A stretch of 64,000 nt of DNA from Marinobacter nauticus (lineage in GTDB: Bacteria; Pseudomonadota; Gammaproteobacteria; Enterobacterales; Shewanellaceae): positions 62,001 to 126,000 of the forward strand of contig NZ_JAHVJZ010000007.1 in NCBI RefSeq assembly GCF_019801015.1, written 5' to 3'. The translations under genes were made by a program, and so were the position numbers. Positions within the stretch are counted from its first letter, which is position 1. The number at the start of each line of letters is the position of its first letter. The notes beneath the pieces are model-generated. The model did not search any database. It was given only the letters and a program-made list of their open reading frames with translations, and was not told where the DNA came from. This document shows positions 51,646 to 60,532 of the stretch, in pieces.

Positions 51646-51668
51646 CATGTTTTTCAACATGCTAGAAT
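51646..51668 (+). promoter_or_regulatory. Possible operator and -10 of the polysaccharide operon
   Basis: CATGTT (51646-51651) and AACATG (51656-51661) are inverted repeats 4 bases apart, immediately before TAGAAT (51663-51668), a fair -10 box about 70 bases upstream of the first gene. No clear -35 is seen, so activation by a regulator bound here is plausible. No JUMPstart was found in 51571-51739. Confidence 0.4.
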
Positions 51669-51739
51669 GGATGCCCGAAGATAATCACCAGCGAGGCAGC
51701 CTCCTTCACGGATGAATCTCGCACTTTAAGGGACTGACC

Positions 51740-52417
51740 ATGGCTCACTCCAATGCTTCACCGTCAGGTGTTCTGACGGAAGAGGCACGCCGCATTCTGC
51801 TTGCCAGTCAGGGAGAACTCGCCCAGTTACGCGGAAACCTGTTCCGCAACGATTCCGGTGCGCTGCCCGAGTCATTGCTGGTGACCAGCGCCCGACGGGG
51901 CGAAGGCAAGACCACCACCGCGATTGCGCTCGCTCACACCCTGGCTAAGCACAGCCCTTCCCGGGTACTGCTGGTCAGTGCCGACTCCAGCACCAGTCCG
52001 CTGGCCCGTCTGTTTCAGCTGGACGGTGAGAAAGGCCTGGGGCAGTTCCTGGCCGGTGACGATCAGGCCACCCCACAACAAACCGAGTTTGAGCGCCTTG
52101 ATGTACTCCCCTGGGGGGCCGGAGAGCGCACCTTGTGGCAGCAGGACAATGAACAGTTGGCTGAGCGGTGGCGACAGCTGCTTGATGCCTACGAAGTGGT
52201 TGTCATTGATGGGCCTGCGGTACTCGATACTCCTGAATTGCTTTCCATTCATCAGTTGGCCGCGGCAACGCTGCTGGTGTTGCAATGTGAAGTGACCAAA
52301 TGGCAGGTGGCTCAGGTCGCCCTAGAACGCCTCAACAGCGCCGGTAACCACGTCATCGGCACCGTTATGAATCAACGCCGCTACTACGTTCCGGGTCGAC
52401 TCTATGGAAAGTTTTAA
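51740..52417 (+). CDS. CpsD/CapB-like P-loop ATPase of polysaccharide synthesis
   Basis: 225 residues. Walker A in 'SARRGEGKTTTAIAL' (about 50-64), Walker A'-like 'VLLVSADSS' and Walker B-like 'VVVIDGPAVLDTPEL' mark a bacterial tyrosine-kinase/ParA-fold protein. The second residue after the A' Asp and the C-terminal tyrosine cluster differ from classical BY-kinases: only 'RRYYVPGRLYGKF' with three Tyr is present. It probably works with the Wzz-like protein at 53423 to control chain length or export. It overlaps the next gene by 14 bp. AAGGGA lies ahead of the ATG. Confidence 0.8.
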   Translation: MAHSNASPSGVLTEEARRILLASQGELAQLRGNLFRNDSGALPESLLVTSARRGEGKTTTAIALAHTLAKHSPSRVLLVSADSSTSPLARLFQLDGEKGLGQFLAGDDQATPQQTEFERLDVLPWGAGERTLWQQDNEQLAERWRQLLDAYEVVVIDGPAVLDTPELLSIHQLAAATLLVLQCEVTKWQVAQVALERLNSAGNHVIGTVMNQRRYYVPGRLYGKF

Positions 52418-53423
52418 GTTGTTTCTCCGTCATTGGATGACGGCCTTACTGCTCCTGACTCTGGTGGGCTGCGCGACCAATGATTTCCCCGTGGGGGAAG
52501 AGGTCACGCTGTCTCAGGACACCTTCTCCTTCACCGAGCCAGAGTTTCAGATCCTGTCTCAATACCGCATTGTTCCCGGAGACCAGCTGGACGTACTGTT
52601 CCAGATCCAGACCTGGTCACGGGAAAAAGCCTATCGCATCTCGCTCGGCGACACGGTCTCGGTTCGTTTCGTCAACGCACCGGAACTGGATCAGGAGCAG
52701 AAGATCCTGCCGGACGGCACCATCGCCCTGCCCTACATCGGCGCGGTCAATGTCTACAACAAAACCACCGATGAGCTGACCAGCGAGTTGCGCGAGGCGT
52801 ACAGCACCATCCTCCGCGACCCTCAGGTGTACGTCACGCTGCCGGAGTACCTGACTCAGATCCGCGAGCTGAAGAAAGATCTTCACACCGCTTCACGGGG
52901 TTTGAGCCGCCTGGTCACCGTACGGCCCGATGGCTTCGTGACCTTCCCAATGGTGGGCGATCTCTACGTCGCAGACCGCACCATCCAGCAGGTGAATGCT
53001 GAGCTGAACGACAACTACAGCAAGATCAGCAACAGCCTCCATGTCGACCTGTTCCTCGAGAAGCACGCGGGCTCCCAGATCTACGTACTGGGCGAAGTGG
53101 GCAAACCGGGCGCCATCAAGATCAGCAAGCCCACCTCCGTTGCCCAGGCACTGGCCATGGCCGGAAGCCACGGCCCTTCAGCCCGGCTGGACCACATCGT
53201 CGTGGTTCGTCGCCAGGGTAAAAAGCTGGTGGGCACCCGAGTGGACCTGGACAGCGCCCTGCAACTTGGTGCTGGCAGCAGCCACTTTTACCTGATGCCG
53301 GATGACGTGGTGTACGTCCCAAGCACCTCTCTGGCCACCGCTTCTGCTGTAATGCGCCAGCTCGCCGATGTGCTGCTGTTGTACCGCGGCTGGGGCTTCA
53401 GTTTCCGACCGAGTAACGACTGA
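52404..53423 (+). CDS. Wza-like polysaccharide export lipoprotein
   Basis: 339 residues. Lipobox LVGC gives C23. Two SLBB-type and one Poly_export domain: 'YRIVPGDQLDVLFQIQTWSRE', 'QKILPDGTIALPYIGAVNVYNKTTDELTSEL', 'VTVRPDGFVTFPMVGDLYVADRTIQQVNAEL' and 'QIYVLGEVGKPGAIKISKPTSVAQALAMAG'. It should form the outer-membrane channel for the polymer. The C-terminal helix that spans the outer membrane in Wza is represented by 'VMRQLADVLLLYRGWGFSF'. Confidence 0.88.
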   Translation: MESFKLFLRHWMTALLLLTLVGCATNDFPVGEEVTLSQDTFSFTEPEFQILSQYRIVPGDQLDVLFQIQTWSREKAYRISLGDTVSVRFVNAPELDQEQKILPDGTIALPYIGAVNVYNKTTDELTSELREAYSTILRDPQVYVTLPEYLTQIRELKKDLHTASRGLSRLVTVRPDGFVTFPMVGDLYVADRTIQQVNAELNDNYSKISNSLHVDLFLEKHAGSQIYVLGEVGKPGAIKISKPTSVAQALAMAGSHGPSARLDHIVVVRRQGKKLVGTRVDLDSALQLGAGSSHFYLMPDDVVYVPSTSLATASAVMRQLADVLLLYRGWGFSFRPSND

Positions 53424-54865
53424 TGATGCAAAACGTGACAACCCAACCCTTGGATCGTCAGTCCCAGGGCACCGAAAATCCGCTGCGCGAGCTGGTTACC
53501 ATCCTGTTTATGCAGAAAGCGCTGATTCAGCGGGTGGCGGTACTGGTGTTCCTGATGGTGCTGGCCGTACTGCTGTTTTGGCCTTCGGTCTACCAGATCG
53601 ACTCCAGCGTGCTGCTCAAAGCCAAACAGGTGGAGCGGACGCCGGAGATGCTCGAAGAGACCATGCTTCGGGTCAACCCGGTCAACGAGGATGATCTCAA
53701 CTCCGAAGTGGCGATCATCACTTCTCAGGCGGTGCTGCGCCGGGCGGTCGAACGCCTGGTGGAGCAGGGCCTTTGGGACGCGCCGGAAGACGAGTCAGAC
53801 CTGGTCAAAGCCACCCGCAGTCTCGAAGCCAAATTGAGCACCAAAGTGGTGCCCTCCTCCAAAGTGATCCGCATCAGCATGGCCTGGTCCGATCCTGATG
53901 AGGGCAGCCAGGTGCTGTCGGCTGTGATCAACAGCTACCTGTCTTACCGCACCACGGTTTTTGAACCGGACACCCTGCGCGATCTGTTTACCCAGCAGAC
54001 CGAGGACTACAGCAACCAGCTGAATCAGCGCCGGGCAGAGAAGATGGCTCTGATTGAATCCCACCAGGCCGCGTCACCGTCGCTGGAAATCGAGCAGAAC
54101 CTGACCCTGCTGCGGGAGCTGAAGCTTCAGCACAACCAGCTGGATCAGCAAGCCCAAAGCCTCACCCACCGACAGGAGAAACTGGCCCAGGCGCTGGATG
54201 AGCAGGCGCTGCATTACTTCTCCTTTATCGACAACGTCACGGTGCAGAAGCTGACCACCGAGATCCAGGGCCTGGTATCCCGCCAAACGGAACTGAGTCA
54301 GGTTTACCTGCCGGATTCCCCGCCTGCCCAAGCCCTGGCGCATCAAATTGACCAGACCTATCGCATCCTCAGGGAGGAGATCCGCACCCTGCAGGAAGAG
54401 CTCGCCGATCAGGCCGACCTGCTGCGCTCTGAGCTCAATGCCCTGAATCAGAAAATGTTGATGCTCAACCAGCGCAACGTCGAGCTGCAACAAGTGAAAC
54501 TGCAGCTGGAGCGGCTGGACCAGGAGATTAAGCTGCTGGGCTACTCTTACGAGACCTTCTATAAGCGCCGGGAACAAGCCGATATCCAGAGCCGCTTCAG
54601 TGATGAACACCTCAACGCTCAGGTGGTGGTTCTGGTGCAGCCGGAAGCCCAGCTTGAGCCCCTGTTCCCGCGTTGGAAGACCATGCTGCCTATTGGTCTG
54701 ATCGTGGCGTTGATCACCGGCGTTTGCATTGGCTTTATCAATGAGTTCTTCGACCACAGCTTTAAGCGCGCGGAAGATTCTCAGCGCCATCTGGGTCTGC
54801 CCACTCTTCTTTCACTGCCACAGGTAGCCCCTGCCTCTCAGTCTGTATCGAAAGGCCCTGAATAA
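53423..54865 (+). CDS. Wzz/GumC-type chain-length co-polymerase
   Basis: 480 residues. Two membrane helices, at about 33-56 (LIQRVAVLVFLMVLAVLLFW) and 418-440 (MLPIGLIVALITGVCIGFI), bracket a long periplasmic region with coiled coil at about 200-390. Wzz-type 'PEMLEETMLRVNPVNEDDLNSEVAIITSQAVLRRAVERL' opens it. The cytoplasmic tail is short and has no kinase, so the upstream P-loop protein is its partner. Overlaps its neighbours by 1 bp at each end. Confidence 0.87.
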   Translation: MMQNVTTQPLDRQSQGTENPLRELVTILFMQKALIQRVAVLVFLMVLAVLLFWPSVYQIDSSVLLKAKQVERTPEMLEETMLRVNPVNEDDLNSEVAIITSQAVLRRAVERLVEQGLWDAPEDESDLVKATRSLEAKLSTKVVPSSKVIRISMAWSDPDEGSQVLSAVINSYLSYRTTVFEPDTLRDLFTQQTEDYSNQLNQRRAEKMALIESHQAASPSLEIEQNLTLLRELKLQHNQLDQQAQSLTHRQEKLAQALDEQALHYFSFIDNVTVQKLTTEIQGLVSRQTELSQVYLPDSPPAQALAHQIDQTYRILREEIRTLQEELADQADLLRSELNALNQKMLMLNQRNVELQQVKLQLERLDQEIKLLGYSYETFYKRREQADIQSRFSDEHLNAQVVVLVQPEAQLEPLFPRWKTMLPIGLIVALITGVCIGFINEFFDHSFKRAEDSQRHLGLPTLLSLPQVAPASQSVSKGPE

Positions 54866-55866
54866 TGAATCATTATGTTGCACGCTCAATCGGCGCTGCG
54901 GTACCGGTTAAGCGATGGAGTCGATGGCTGGAGCTGTTTGTCGCCTGGCTGATGCTCCTGTGCGCACTGCCGATGACGCTGGTGTTTGCCGTTATCATCA
55001 AACTGCAGGACGGTGGCCCGGTGTTTTACCGGGGCACCCGTCTTGGCAAAAATCGTGAGCCGTTCACCCTGTATAAGTTTCGCACCCTGGTGCCGGATGC
55101 GGAGTCGATCATTGGGGCCCGACTGCTGGCACCGGGCCAGAAGCTGGAAACCCCATTTGGTAAGTTCCTGCGGGACACCCATCTGGATGAGCTGCCTCAG
55201 GTACTCTGTGTGATCAAAGGGGACATGGCCCTTATCGGCCCCCGGCCGGAGCGCCCTGCGGTCTATGAAACCATCTGCAAAGAGATCCCCTTTTATGATC
55301 ACCGGTTCCGGGTGGCGCCCGGGATCCTGGGTTACTCTCAGCTGTTTACCCCCCATGGCACCGATAAGCGGATCCGCAGCTTTATCGATAACTACTACAT
55401 CAATAAACGCCGTATCCGTTCAGACCTGCTGTTTTTCGTCCAGGCCAGTCTGGTGTTGTCGCAGCGCCTGATCCGCCATTGTTTGCGACTCCTGAGAAAT
55501 ACCGGCAAACGGATCATCCACGGCCGACAGTGGGAAGAGCGCCGCGATACCCGGCGTTATCGCCCCCGCCGAGCCCGGGTGAACCTGATGTGTCAGCCCC
55601 CGATCCAGGGCCGTATCGTCAACATCACTTACGATGCCATGTTTGTTGCGCTGTCCCACCCCCTGCCCGAACAGGACAAAGAGCTGGATTTGGTGTTGAC
55701 CAAAGGTTTTTTCCGCAAAGCGCGTTTTCGTAAGAAGATCTGCCGCATGCGTGGCAAGGTGATTCGCTCCCGTGCCACCCCCCAGGAGCCCTACTGCTAC
55801 CTGATTCAGTTTGCCGAAGCGACGCCTTTGAACCGCTACCTGCTCAGCAAATATTTTATGGGCTGA
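54865..55866 (+). CDS. Initiating sugar transferase fused to a PilZ-like domain
   Basis: 333 residues. The N-terminal ~215 are a bacterial sugar transferase (PF02397): a membrane helix at about 22-47, 'GPVFYRGTRLGKNREPFTLYKFRTL', 'LRDTHLDELPQVLCVIKGDMALIGPRPERP' and 'RFRVAPGILGYSQLFTPHG'. It starts the repeat unit on undecaprenyl phosphate, but the large N-terminal membrane domain of WbaP is missing. Residues ~225-333 resemble a PilZ domain: 'RRDTRRYRPRRARVNL', 'GRIVNITYDAMFVAL' (N-x-S-x-x-G position altered) and a beta-barrel-like remainder. If c-di-GMP binds, synthesis would be switched by it; the altered motif makes this doubtful. Confidence 0.75.
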   Translation: MNHYVARSIGAAVPVKRWSRWLELFVAWLMLLCALPMTLVFAVIIKLQDGGPVFYRGTRLGKNREPFTLYKFRTLVPDAESIIGARLLAPGQKLETPFGKFLRDTHLDELPQVLCVIKGDMALIGPRPERPAVYETICKEIPFYDHRFRVAPGILGYSQLFTPHGTDKRIRSFIDNYYINKRRIRSDLLFFVQASLVLSQRLIRHCLRLLRNTGKRIIHGRQWEERRDTRRYRPRRARVNLMCQPPIQGRIVNITYDAMFVALSHPLPEQDKELDLVLTKGFFRKARFRKKICRMRGKVIRSRATPQEPYCYLIQFAEATPLNRYLLSKYFMG

Positions 55867-55869
55867 TGC

Positions 55870-57240
55870 ATGATCAGACAGGGCACCAATCTGGCAATCA
55901 CCACGATGATCACCGGCATTCTGGCGGTGACGCTGGTGCTGTTGACCACGCCATACTACTGGGCAGCGTGGGTGCCCGCCTTTGCCCTGCTGACAGCGCT
56001 GCTGGTCGCCCGCGCACCCCATTGGGGCTTCCTGCTTATCGTCGCCACCATCCCCTTTGGGGCCTATCGTAAGATCCTGGGTGACCGCATCGACGTGGCC
56101 TGGATCATCGCAGCCCTGCTGATCCTGATCCTGGCCGTTGACCTGCTGTTGCGACGGCGGGACCTGAGAGAGGCCGCCGCCAGCTTCTGGCCGCTGTATG
56201 CGCTGTTTCTGGCGGTCAACATCATCTCCCTGGCATTCAGTCCCTATCCTCAGGTGGCCCTGAAAGACACCCTGCTTTGGTTTGTCGGCTGCGTCTTTAT
56301 CCTGCTGCCGCTGTTTCTGCTGCGCCCCCATGATTTGCACAGAACCCTGCCCAACACCCTGATCATCAGCATCGGCATCGGCGCCATTCTGGCGCTGCTG
56401 GGTTCGGTACTGGGTCTTGAATCGCTGGCGGCCCAGAAAGGCGACATCAGCCGGGGCCTGGGGGGCACCAGCGACCCCAACAATATGGGCCTGATGCTGC
56501 TGTTCGGGCTGCCATTGCTGGTGCACCGCGTGCTTTATTCACCACTGAGACGACAGAAGACACTGTACGCCGTATTGATCATTGTCTCTTTGCTGGCCGT
56601 AACGGCCACCTACTCCCGTGGCGCCATCCTGATGCTGGGCCTCTCCAGTGCGCTGCTGCTCTGGCATTACCGCCACCGGTTTAAGGTGCGACTGATTGGC
56701 GTGATCATTGCGCTGCTGGCACTGGGCGTGGCGGCAACCGCCATCACCCTGCCGCAAAGCTTCTGGGAACGACAGCTCAGCATCACCGACAGTGGTGACA
56801 AATCTCTGGGGCGGCGCGCCTCCTACCTGGCCGTAGGCTGGGACAGCTTTAAAGATGCCCCCTTGCTGGGCCATGGACCTGGCACCTTCCCGGAGCGTTA
56901 TGTGCGCTCTGAACAAGCCAAAGAGTTCAGCCGAAAAGGCAAAAGTGACCGTCGTTTTGCGCACAACAGTTATCTGGAAGTGCTGGTGGGTTCCGGCTTG
57001 CTGGGCTTTGTGCTGTTCATGGCTATCCAATACCGGGCCTACCAGGACGTCCGGACCGGCGAGGCGCTGTGGCGCAGCCGCCAGCAGTGGGAGAAGGCCG
57101 ATCTGGTCGCCAGCTACCGGATCATGTTCCTGACCCTGCTGGCCTACCTGACCATCTTCAGTGACACCCACCATAAGTACTGGCTGCTGATCCTTCCGGT
57201 CGCGGTGCTGCTGCGACGAGATGCGGAGCAGACCTCATGA
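55870..57240 (+). CDS. O-antigen ligase/polymerase family protein (Wzy-like)
   Basis: 456 residues with about 10-12 membrane helices. The PF04932 region is clear: 'AVTATYSRGAILMLGLSSALLLW' and a large periplasmic loop with 'GHGPGTFPERYVRSEQAKEFSRKGKSDRRFAHNSYLEVLVGSGLLGFVLF'-type sequence (HNSYLE motif). In this operon it most likely polymerises the repeat unit in the periplasm. No other polymerase candidate is visible. Overlaps the next gene by 4 bp. Confidence 0.85.
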   Translation: MIRQGTNLAITTMITGILAVTLVLLTTPYYWAAWVPAFALLTALLVARAPHWGFLLIVATIPFGAYRKILGDRIDVAWIIAALLILILAVDLLLRRRDLREAAASFWPLYALFLAVNIISLAFSPYPQVALKDTLLWFVGCVFILLPLFLLRPHDLHRTLPNTLIISIGIGAILALLGSVLGLESLAAQKGDISRGLGGTSDPNNMGLMLLFGLPLLVHRVLYSPLRRQKTLYAVLIIVSLLAVTATYSRGAILMLGLSSALLLWHYRHRFKVRLIGVIIALLALGVAATAITLPQSFWERQLSITDSGDKSLGRRASYLAVGWDSFKDAPLLGHGPGTFPERYVRSEQAKEFSRKGKSDRRFAHNSYLEVLVGSGLLGFVLFMAIQYRAYQDVRTGEALWRSRQQWEKADLVASYRIMFLTLLAYLTIFSDTHHKYWLLILPVAVLLRRDAEQTS

Positions 57241-58385
57241 TCGCTCTGCTGGTCGGCGTCACTCTGATTGCACTGGTGCTGCTGGGCTACCCGTTGTGGT
57301 GCGCCCGTCAGATCCGCCCGGTCATCTGGCCGGAACCAGCCGAATGGCCGTCGCTGTCGATTCTGATCGTGGTGCGTAATGGCAGCGCGCTGATCGAACA
57401 GAAGCTGGCCAACACCCTGGCTCTGAACTATCCGGGCCCAACGCCTCAGGTGCTGGTCTATAACGACGGCTCCACCGATGATACGGCGGAACGGGTGGGC
57501 AAGTGGCCGCAGGTTCGGCTGATAGACAGCCCTCACCACCTGGGCAAGATTGCCGGTCTGAATGCGCTGGCTTCAGAGGCCAGCGGCGAGATCCTGGTGT
57601 TTACCGATGCCGATGCCGACCTGGCGGAGCAGGCCCTCCCCGCATTGATCCGGCCGCTGTCGGATCCGAAGGTGGGCGGCGTGTGCGGACAGCGGCAATT
57701 GAACCAGGCATCAGCGCTGGCTCAGGCGCAGTCGCACTACATCGACTGGGACAGCCGCATCAAGATGGGCGAAAGCGCGTTCGGCAGCCTCACCAGCAAT
57801 GACGGCAAGCTGTACGCCATGCGCCGGGCGCTGTACCGGCCGATCCCGGCCGCGGTCACCGATGACCTGTTCGCTGCCCTGAATGTCATCGCCCAGCACC
57901 AACGATTTTGTTTCGCCCCGGAGGCGATCGCCCGCATTCCCCAGCCGGTTCACCGGATGGCGCAGGAGATCCCCCGACGCAGACGCATTGTCGGTGCCAG
58001 CCTGAATGGACTGCGCCACCACCGGGCGCTGCTCAATCCCTGGCGCCACGGCCAGGTCGCCATCGGGCTCTGGATCAACAAAATCGCCCGTCGCTTGCTG
58101 CCGCTCGGCCTGTTGGGCGTTCTGGTCGGCTGCGCCCTTTTGGCACCTCATTCCCCCCTTGCGCTGATGCTGCTTATCGCGCAACTCACGGGGTACACCG
58201 CGCTGGCTTTGCACCCCTGGCTGCGACCAAAGGCTCTGAGCCGGGTTGCCGAAAAAGGCGCGTACTTTATTTTGGGTAATATTGGCATGTTGCTGGGCTG
58301 GCTGGATTTTCTTGCCGGCCGGGCCGCACCCAAGTGGGAGCCAGACAAAGGCGAACCCTCAAACGCAAAGGAGAACAACCAGTGA
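57237..58385 (+). CDS. Membrane-anchored glycosyltransferase family 2
   Basis: 382 residues. N-terminal helix (LLVGVTLIALVLLGYPLWC), then a GT2 domain: 'SLSILIVVRNGSALIEQKLANTLALNYPG', 'VYNDGSTDDTAERV', 'EILVFTDADADL' (DxD) and 'CGQRQLNQASALAQAQSHY'. Two C-terminal helices follow ('LLPLGLLGVLVGCALLAPH', 'LMLLIAQLTGYTALAL'). A processive or membrane-tethered glycosyltransferase similar to IcaA/EpsO-like enzymes. The next gene's GTG overlaps its stop. Confidence 0.87.
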   Translation: MIALLVGVTLIALVLLGYPLWCARQIRPVIWPEPAEWPSLSILIVVRNGSALIEQKLANTLALNYPGPTPQVLVYNDGSTDDTAERVGKWPQVRLIDSPHHLGKIAGLNALASEASGEILVFTDADADLAEQALPALIRPLSDPKVGGVCGQRQLNQASALAQAQSHYIDWDSRIKMGESAFGSLTSNDGKLYAMRRALYRPIPAAVTDDLFAALNVIAQHQRFCFAPEAIARIPQPVHRMAQEIPRRRRIVGASLNGLRHHRALLNPWRHGQVAIGLWINKIARRLLPLGLLGVLVGCALLAPHSPLALMLLIAQLTGYTALALHPWLRPKALSRVAEKGAYFILGNIGMLLGWLDFLAGRAAPKWEPDKGEPSNAKENNQ

Positions 58386-60532
58386 CCAGGACCCCCAGAT
58401 GGCCCCGGATGAGTCTGCTAGCCGCCAGCCTGATGCTGGCTAGTACCGCTCAGGCCGCTCCGGCAGCCGTGCAATGGAATGCCGCCACGGAAGCCCTGAT
58501 CTCCGGCCAACGCCAGCAGATCTCGCTGAATGTCCACTTTGCGACGGACAGCGCCACATTATCCGCAAGCGACCTGGATGCGCTCCGGGCGCTGGCCACC
58601 CAGCTGAAGCCAATGCTGGACGGACAGATCGCCATCTCAATCAGTGGCCATACCGACAGCACCGGGCCAGAGGAGTACAATCTGGGGTTGTCTCAGCGCC
58701 GGGCGAAAGCGGTCTCGGACGCCCTGACCCAACTGCTCCCCAACCAGCACATTCGCATTGAGGCCCGCTATTTTGGTGAAACCCAGCCGTTGGCCAGCAA
58801 CGACAGTCGTGACGGTAAGGCCGCCAATCGCCGGGCTGAAATCACCCTGGCGTCGCTTTACGCTCTGGGCAGCAAAGGCGACCGACCGGTTACCGGCCCG
58901 GCCACCAGCTTTACGCCGGACGGATCACTGGCGCTGACCACCGATCCCCACGGCCGTCTGGCCCTGTGGCAACTGGCCGAGGGCTGCCCCCAATACAGCA
59001 CCGACACACAAGAGAGCCCGGTGATGGATTCCGCCATCTCGCCCAATGGCCGCCTGGCGGCCAGCGGTCATCTGGATGGCACGGTTCAGCTCTGGGATCT
59101 GGCCACCGGTGAGTTGCTCAACACCCGTTATGGTCACGACGACACCGTCGTGGCCGTGACCTTCAGTCAGGACGGCAAGTGGCTGTTCAGTGCCAGCCAC
59201 GACCGCACGGCGGCCCTCTGGGACCTGACCGATGCCCGCCAGCATAAACTGCACACCGAAGGCGCCCTGCCGCTGAGTGCCCTGACCGTCAATCACAACG
59301 GACGGCGCCTGGCGCTGGGAGACATCGGTGGCTACCTGAGCCTCTGGAACCTGGCCACCCGCACCAAGGTGAGCGAAATCAAACTGCTCAACGGCCGGAT
59401 CAACGACATGGCCTACTCCAGCAACGATCGCTACCTCGCCCTCGCTGGCGGCAGCGGCGAGCTGGTGGTGTTCAATACCGAAACACAGAAGCCCCGTACT
59501 CTGAACGAGCGCACGGATGCCGGTGTTGTGGCGCTGGCATTCAGTCCGGACGGCCAGCGACTGGCCACCTCATGGAGTGACAATCAGCTGGTGGTGTGGG
59601 ACACCGCCAGTGGCCGTAAGCTGGAACAAACCCAAACCGACAGCACCATCTACCGCCTCAGCTTCACCCCCAACGGCCATATGCTCAACGGTGCCGGCGA
59701 GTCGATGCTGTGGCAGTGGGACACCGAGCGGTTCAACCTGGTGCAGGCTCAGGACCTGAGCCGACCGGCTCCTGAACCGGAACCGGGCCAGCCTGGTGAG
59801 ATCTGGCGAGAGCCGACCACCGGCATCCCGTTTGTGTGGGTCGAGGGCGGTTGCTACATCCAGGGCTGCGACAGCGGCGCGCAAAGCTGCGCCCGGGATG
59901 AGATGCCCGCACATCAGGTGTGCGTGGACGGCTTCTGGATGGCCCAGACCGAGCTGACTCAGGACCAGTGGCAAACCCTGATGCCGACCAACCCCTCCCG
60001 TTATCCCATCAGCGGTGAGCACCCGGTGGAGCAGGTTTCCTGGTTCGATGCGCAGCGCTTTACCTGCAAACTGAATGCCCAGAGTGGCTTCGAATTCCGG
60101 TTGCCCACCGAAGCCGAATTTGAATTTGCCTGTCGCAACGGTGGCGAGCCGGTCAACTTTGGCTCACCCAGTGTGGCCGAAGCTGCCTCGACGCTGCCTT
60201 CTGACCCGGCCAAGGTTCAGACCGGCGAAGCGATTCACCTGCCGGTGACCGCACTGGCCAAAAACGCGCTGGGGCTGTCCGGATTAAACAGCCACGTCTG
60301 GGAGTGGACCCTCGATGTCTACGACAAGGCAGGCTACGCCGCGCACCGTCGTTACAATCCGCTGTTTACCGGCGATAACGAGTACCACTTCCTCGGTGCG
60401 GACACCCATCGGGTCGAGCGGGGTGGCGGCTGGGACACCGCCGGTCGATTCCAGAGCTGTCAGCGCCGTCAGTATGACCTGCCGGAAACCCGTGCCTTCT
60501 TCACCGGATTCCGCCTGGTTCGACGCCCCTGA
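58382..60532 (+). CDS. OmpA domain - seven WD40 repeats - FGE-sulfatase domain fusion
   Basis: 716 residues from a GTG at 58382 (GTGA overlaps the previous stop; AGGAG lies 8 bases upstream). A signal peptide ends ASTAQA|AP. OmpA_C-like peptidoglycan-binding domain at about 45-155: 'ISISGHTDSTGPEEYNLGLSQRRAKAVSDAL', 'NRRAEITL'. Seven WD40-type blades at about 168-455, each ending W/F-x-D/L, e.g. 'AASGHLDGTVQLWDLATGE' and 'LATSWSDNQLVVWDTASGR'. From about 475 an FGE/SUMF1-like domain: 'PFVWVEGGCYIQGCDSG', 'LPTEAEFEFAC', 'RVERGGGWDTAGRFQSCQRRQ', 'FTGFRLVR'. The catalytic Cys pair of FGE is not evident, so a structural or binding role is likely. Confidence 0.8.
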   Translation: MTRTPRWPRMSLLAASLMLASTAQAAPAAVQWNAATEALISGQRQQISLNVHFATDSATLSASDLDALRALATQLKPMLDGQIAISISGHTDSTGPEEYNLGLSQRRAKAVSDALTQLLPNQHIRIEARYFGETQPLASNDSRDGKAANRRAEITLASLYALGSKGDRPVTGPATSFTPDGSLALTTDPHGRLALWQLAEGCPQYSTDTQESPVMDSAISPNGRLAASGHLDGTVQLWDLATGELLNTRYGHDDTVVAVTFSQDGKWLFSASHDRTAALWDLTDARQHKLHTEGALPLSALTVNHNGRRLALGDIGGYLSLWNLATRTKVSEIKLLNGRINDMAYSSNDRYLALAGGSGELVVFNTETQKPRTLNERTDAGVVALAFSPDGQRLATSWSDNQLVVWDTASGRKLEQTQTDSTIYRLSFTPNGHMLNGAGESMLWQWDTERFNLVQAQDLSRPAPEPEPGQPGEIWREPTTGIPFVWVEGGCYIQGCDSGAQSCARDEMPAHQVCVDGFWMAQTELTQDQWQTLMPTNPSRYPISGEHPVEQVSWFDAQRFTCKLNAQSGFEFRLPTEAEFEFACRNGGEPVNFGSPSVAEAASTLPSDPAKVQTGEAIHLPVTALAKNALGLSGLNSHVWEWTLDVYDKAGYAAHRRYNPLFTGDNEYHFLGADTHRVERGGGWDTAGRFQSCQRRQYDLPETRAFFTGFRLVRRP

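Noticed and set aside
59800-60532. Formylglycine-generating enzyme activity of the FGE-like domain
   Set aside because: The C-x4-C catalytic pair near the C-terminus is not evident (only FQSCQRR), and no sulfatase gene is nearby; a non-catalytic role is more likely.
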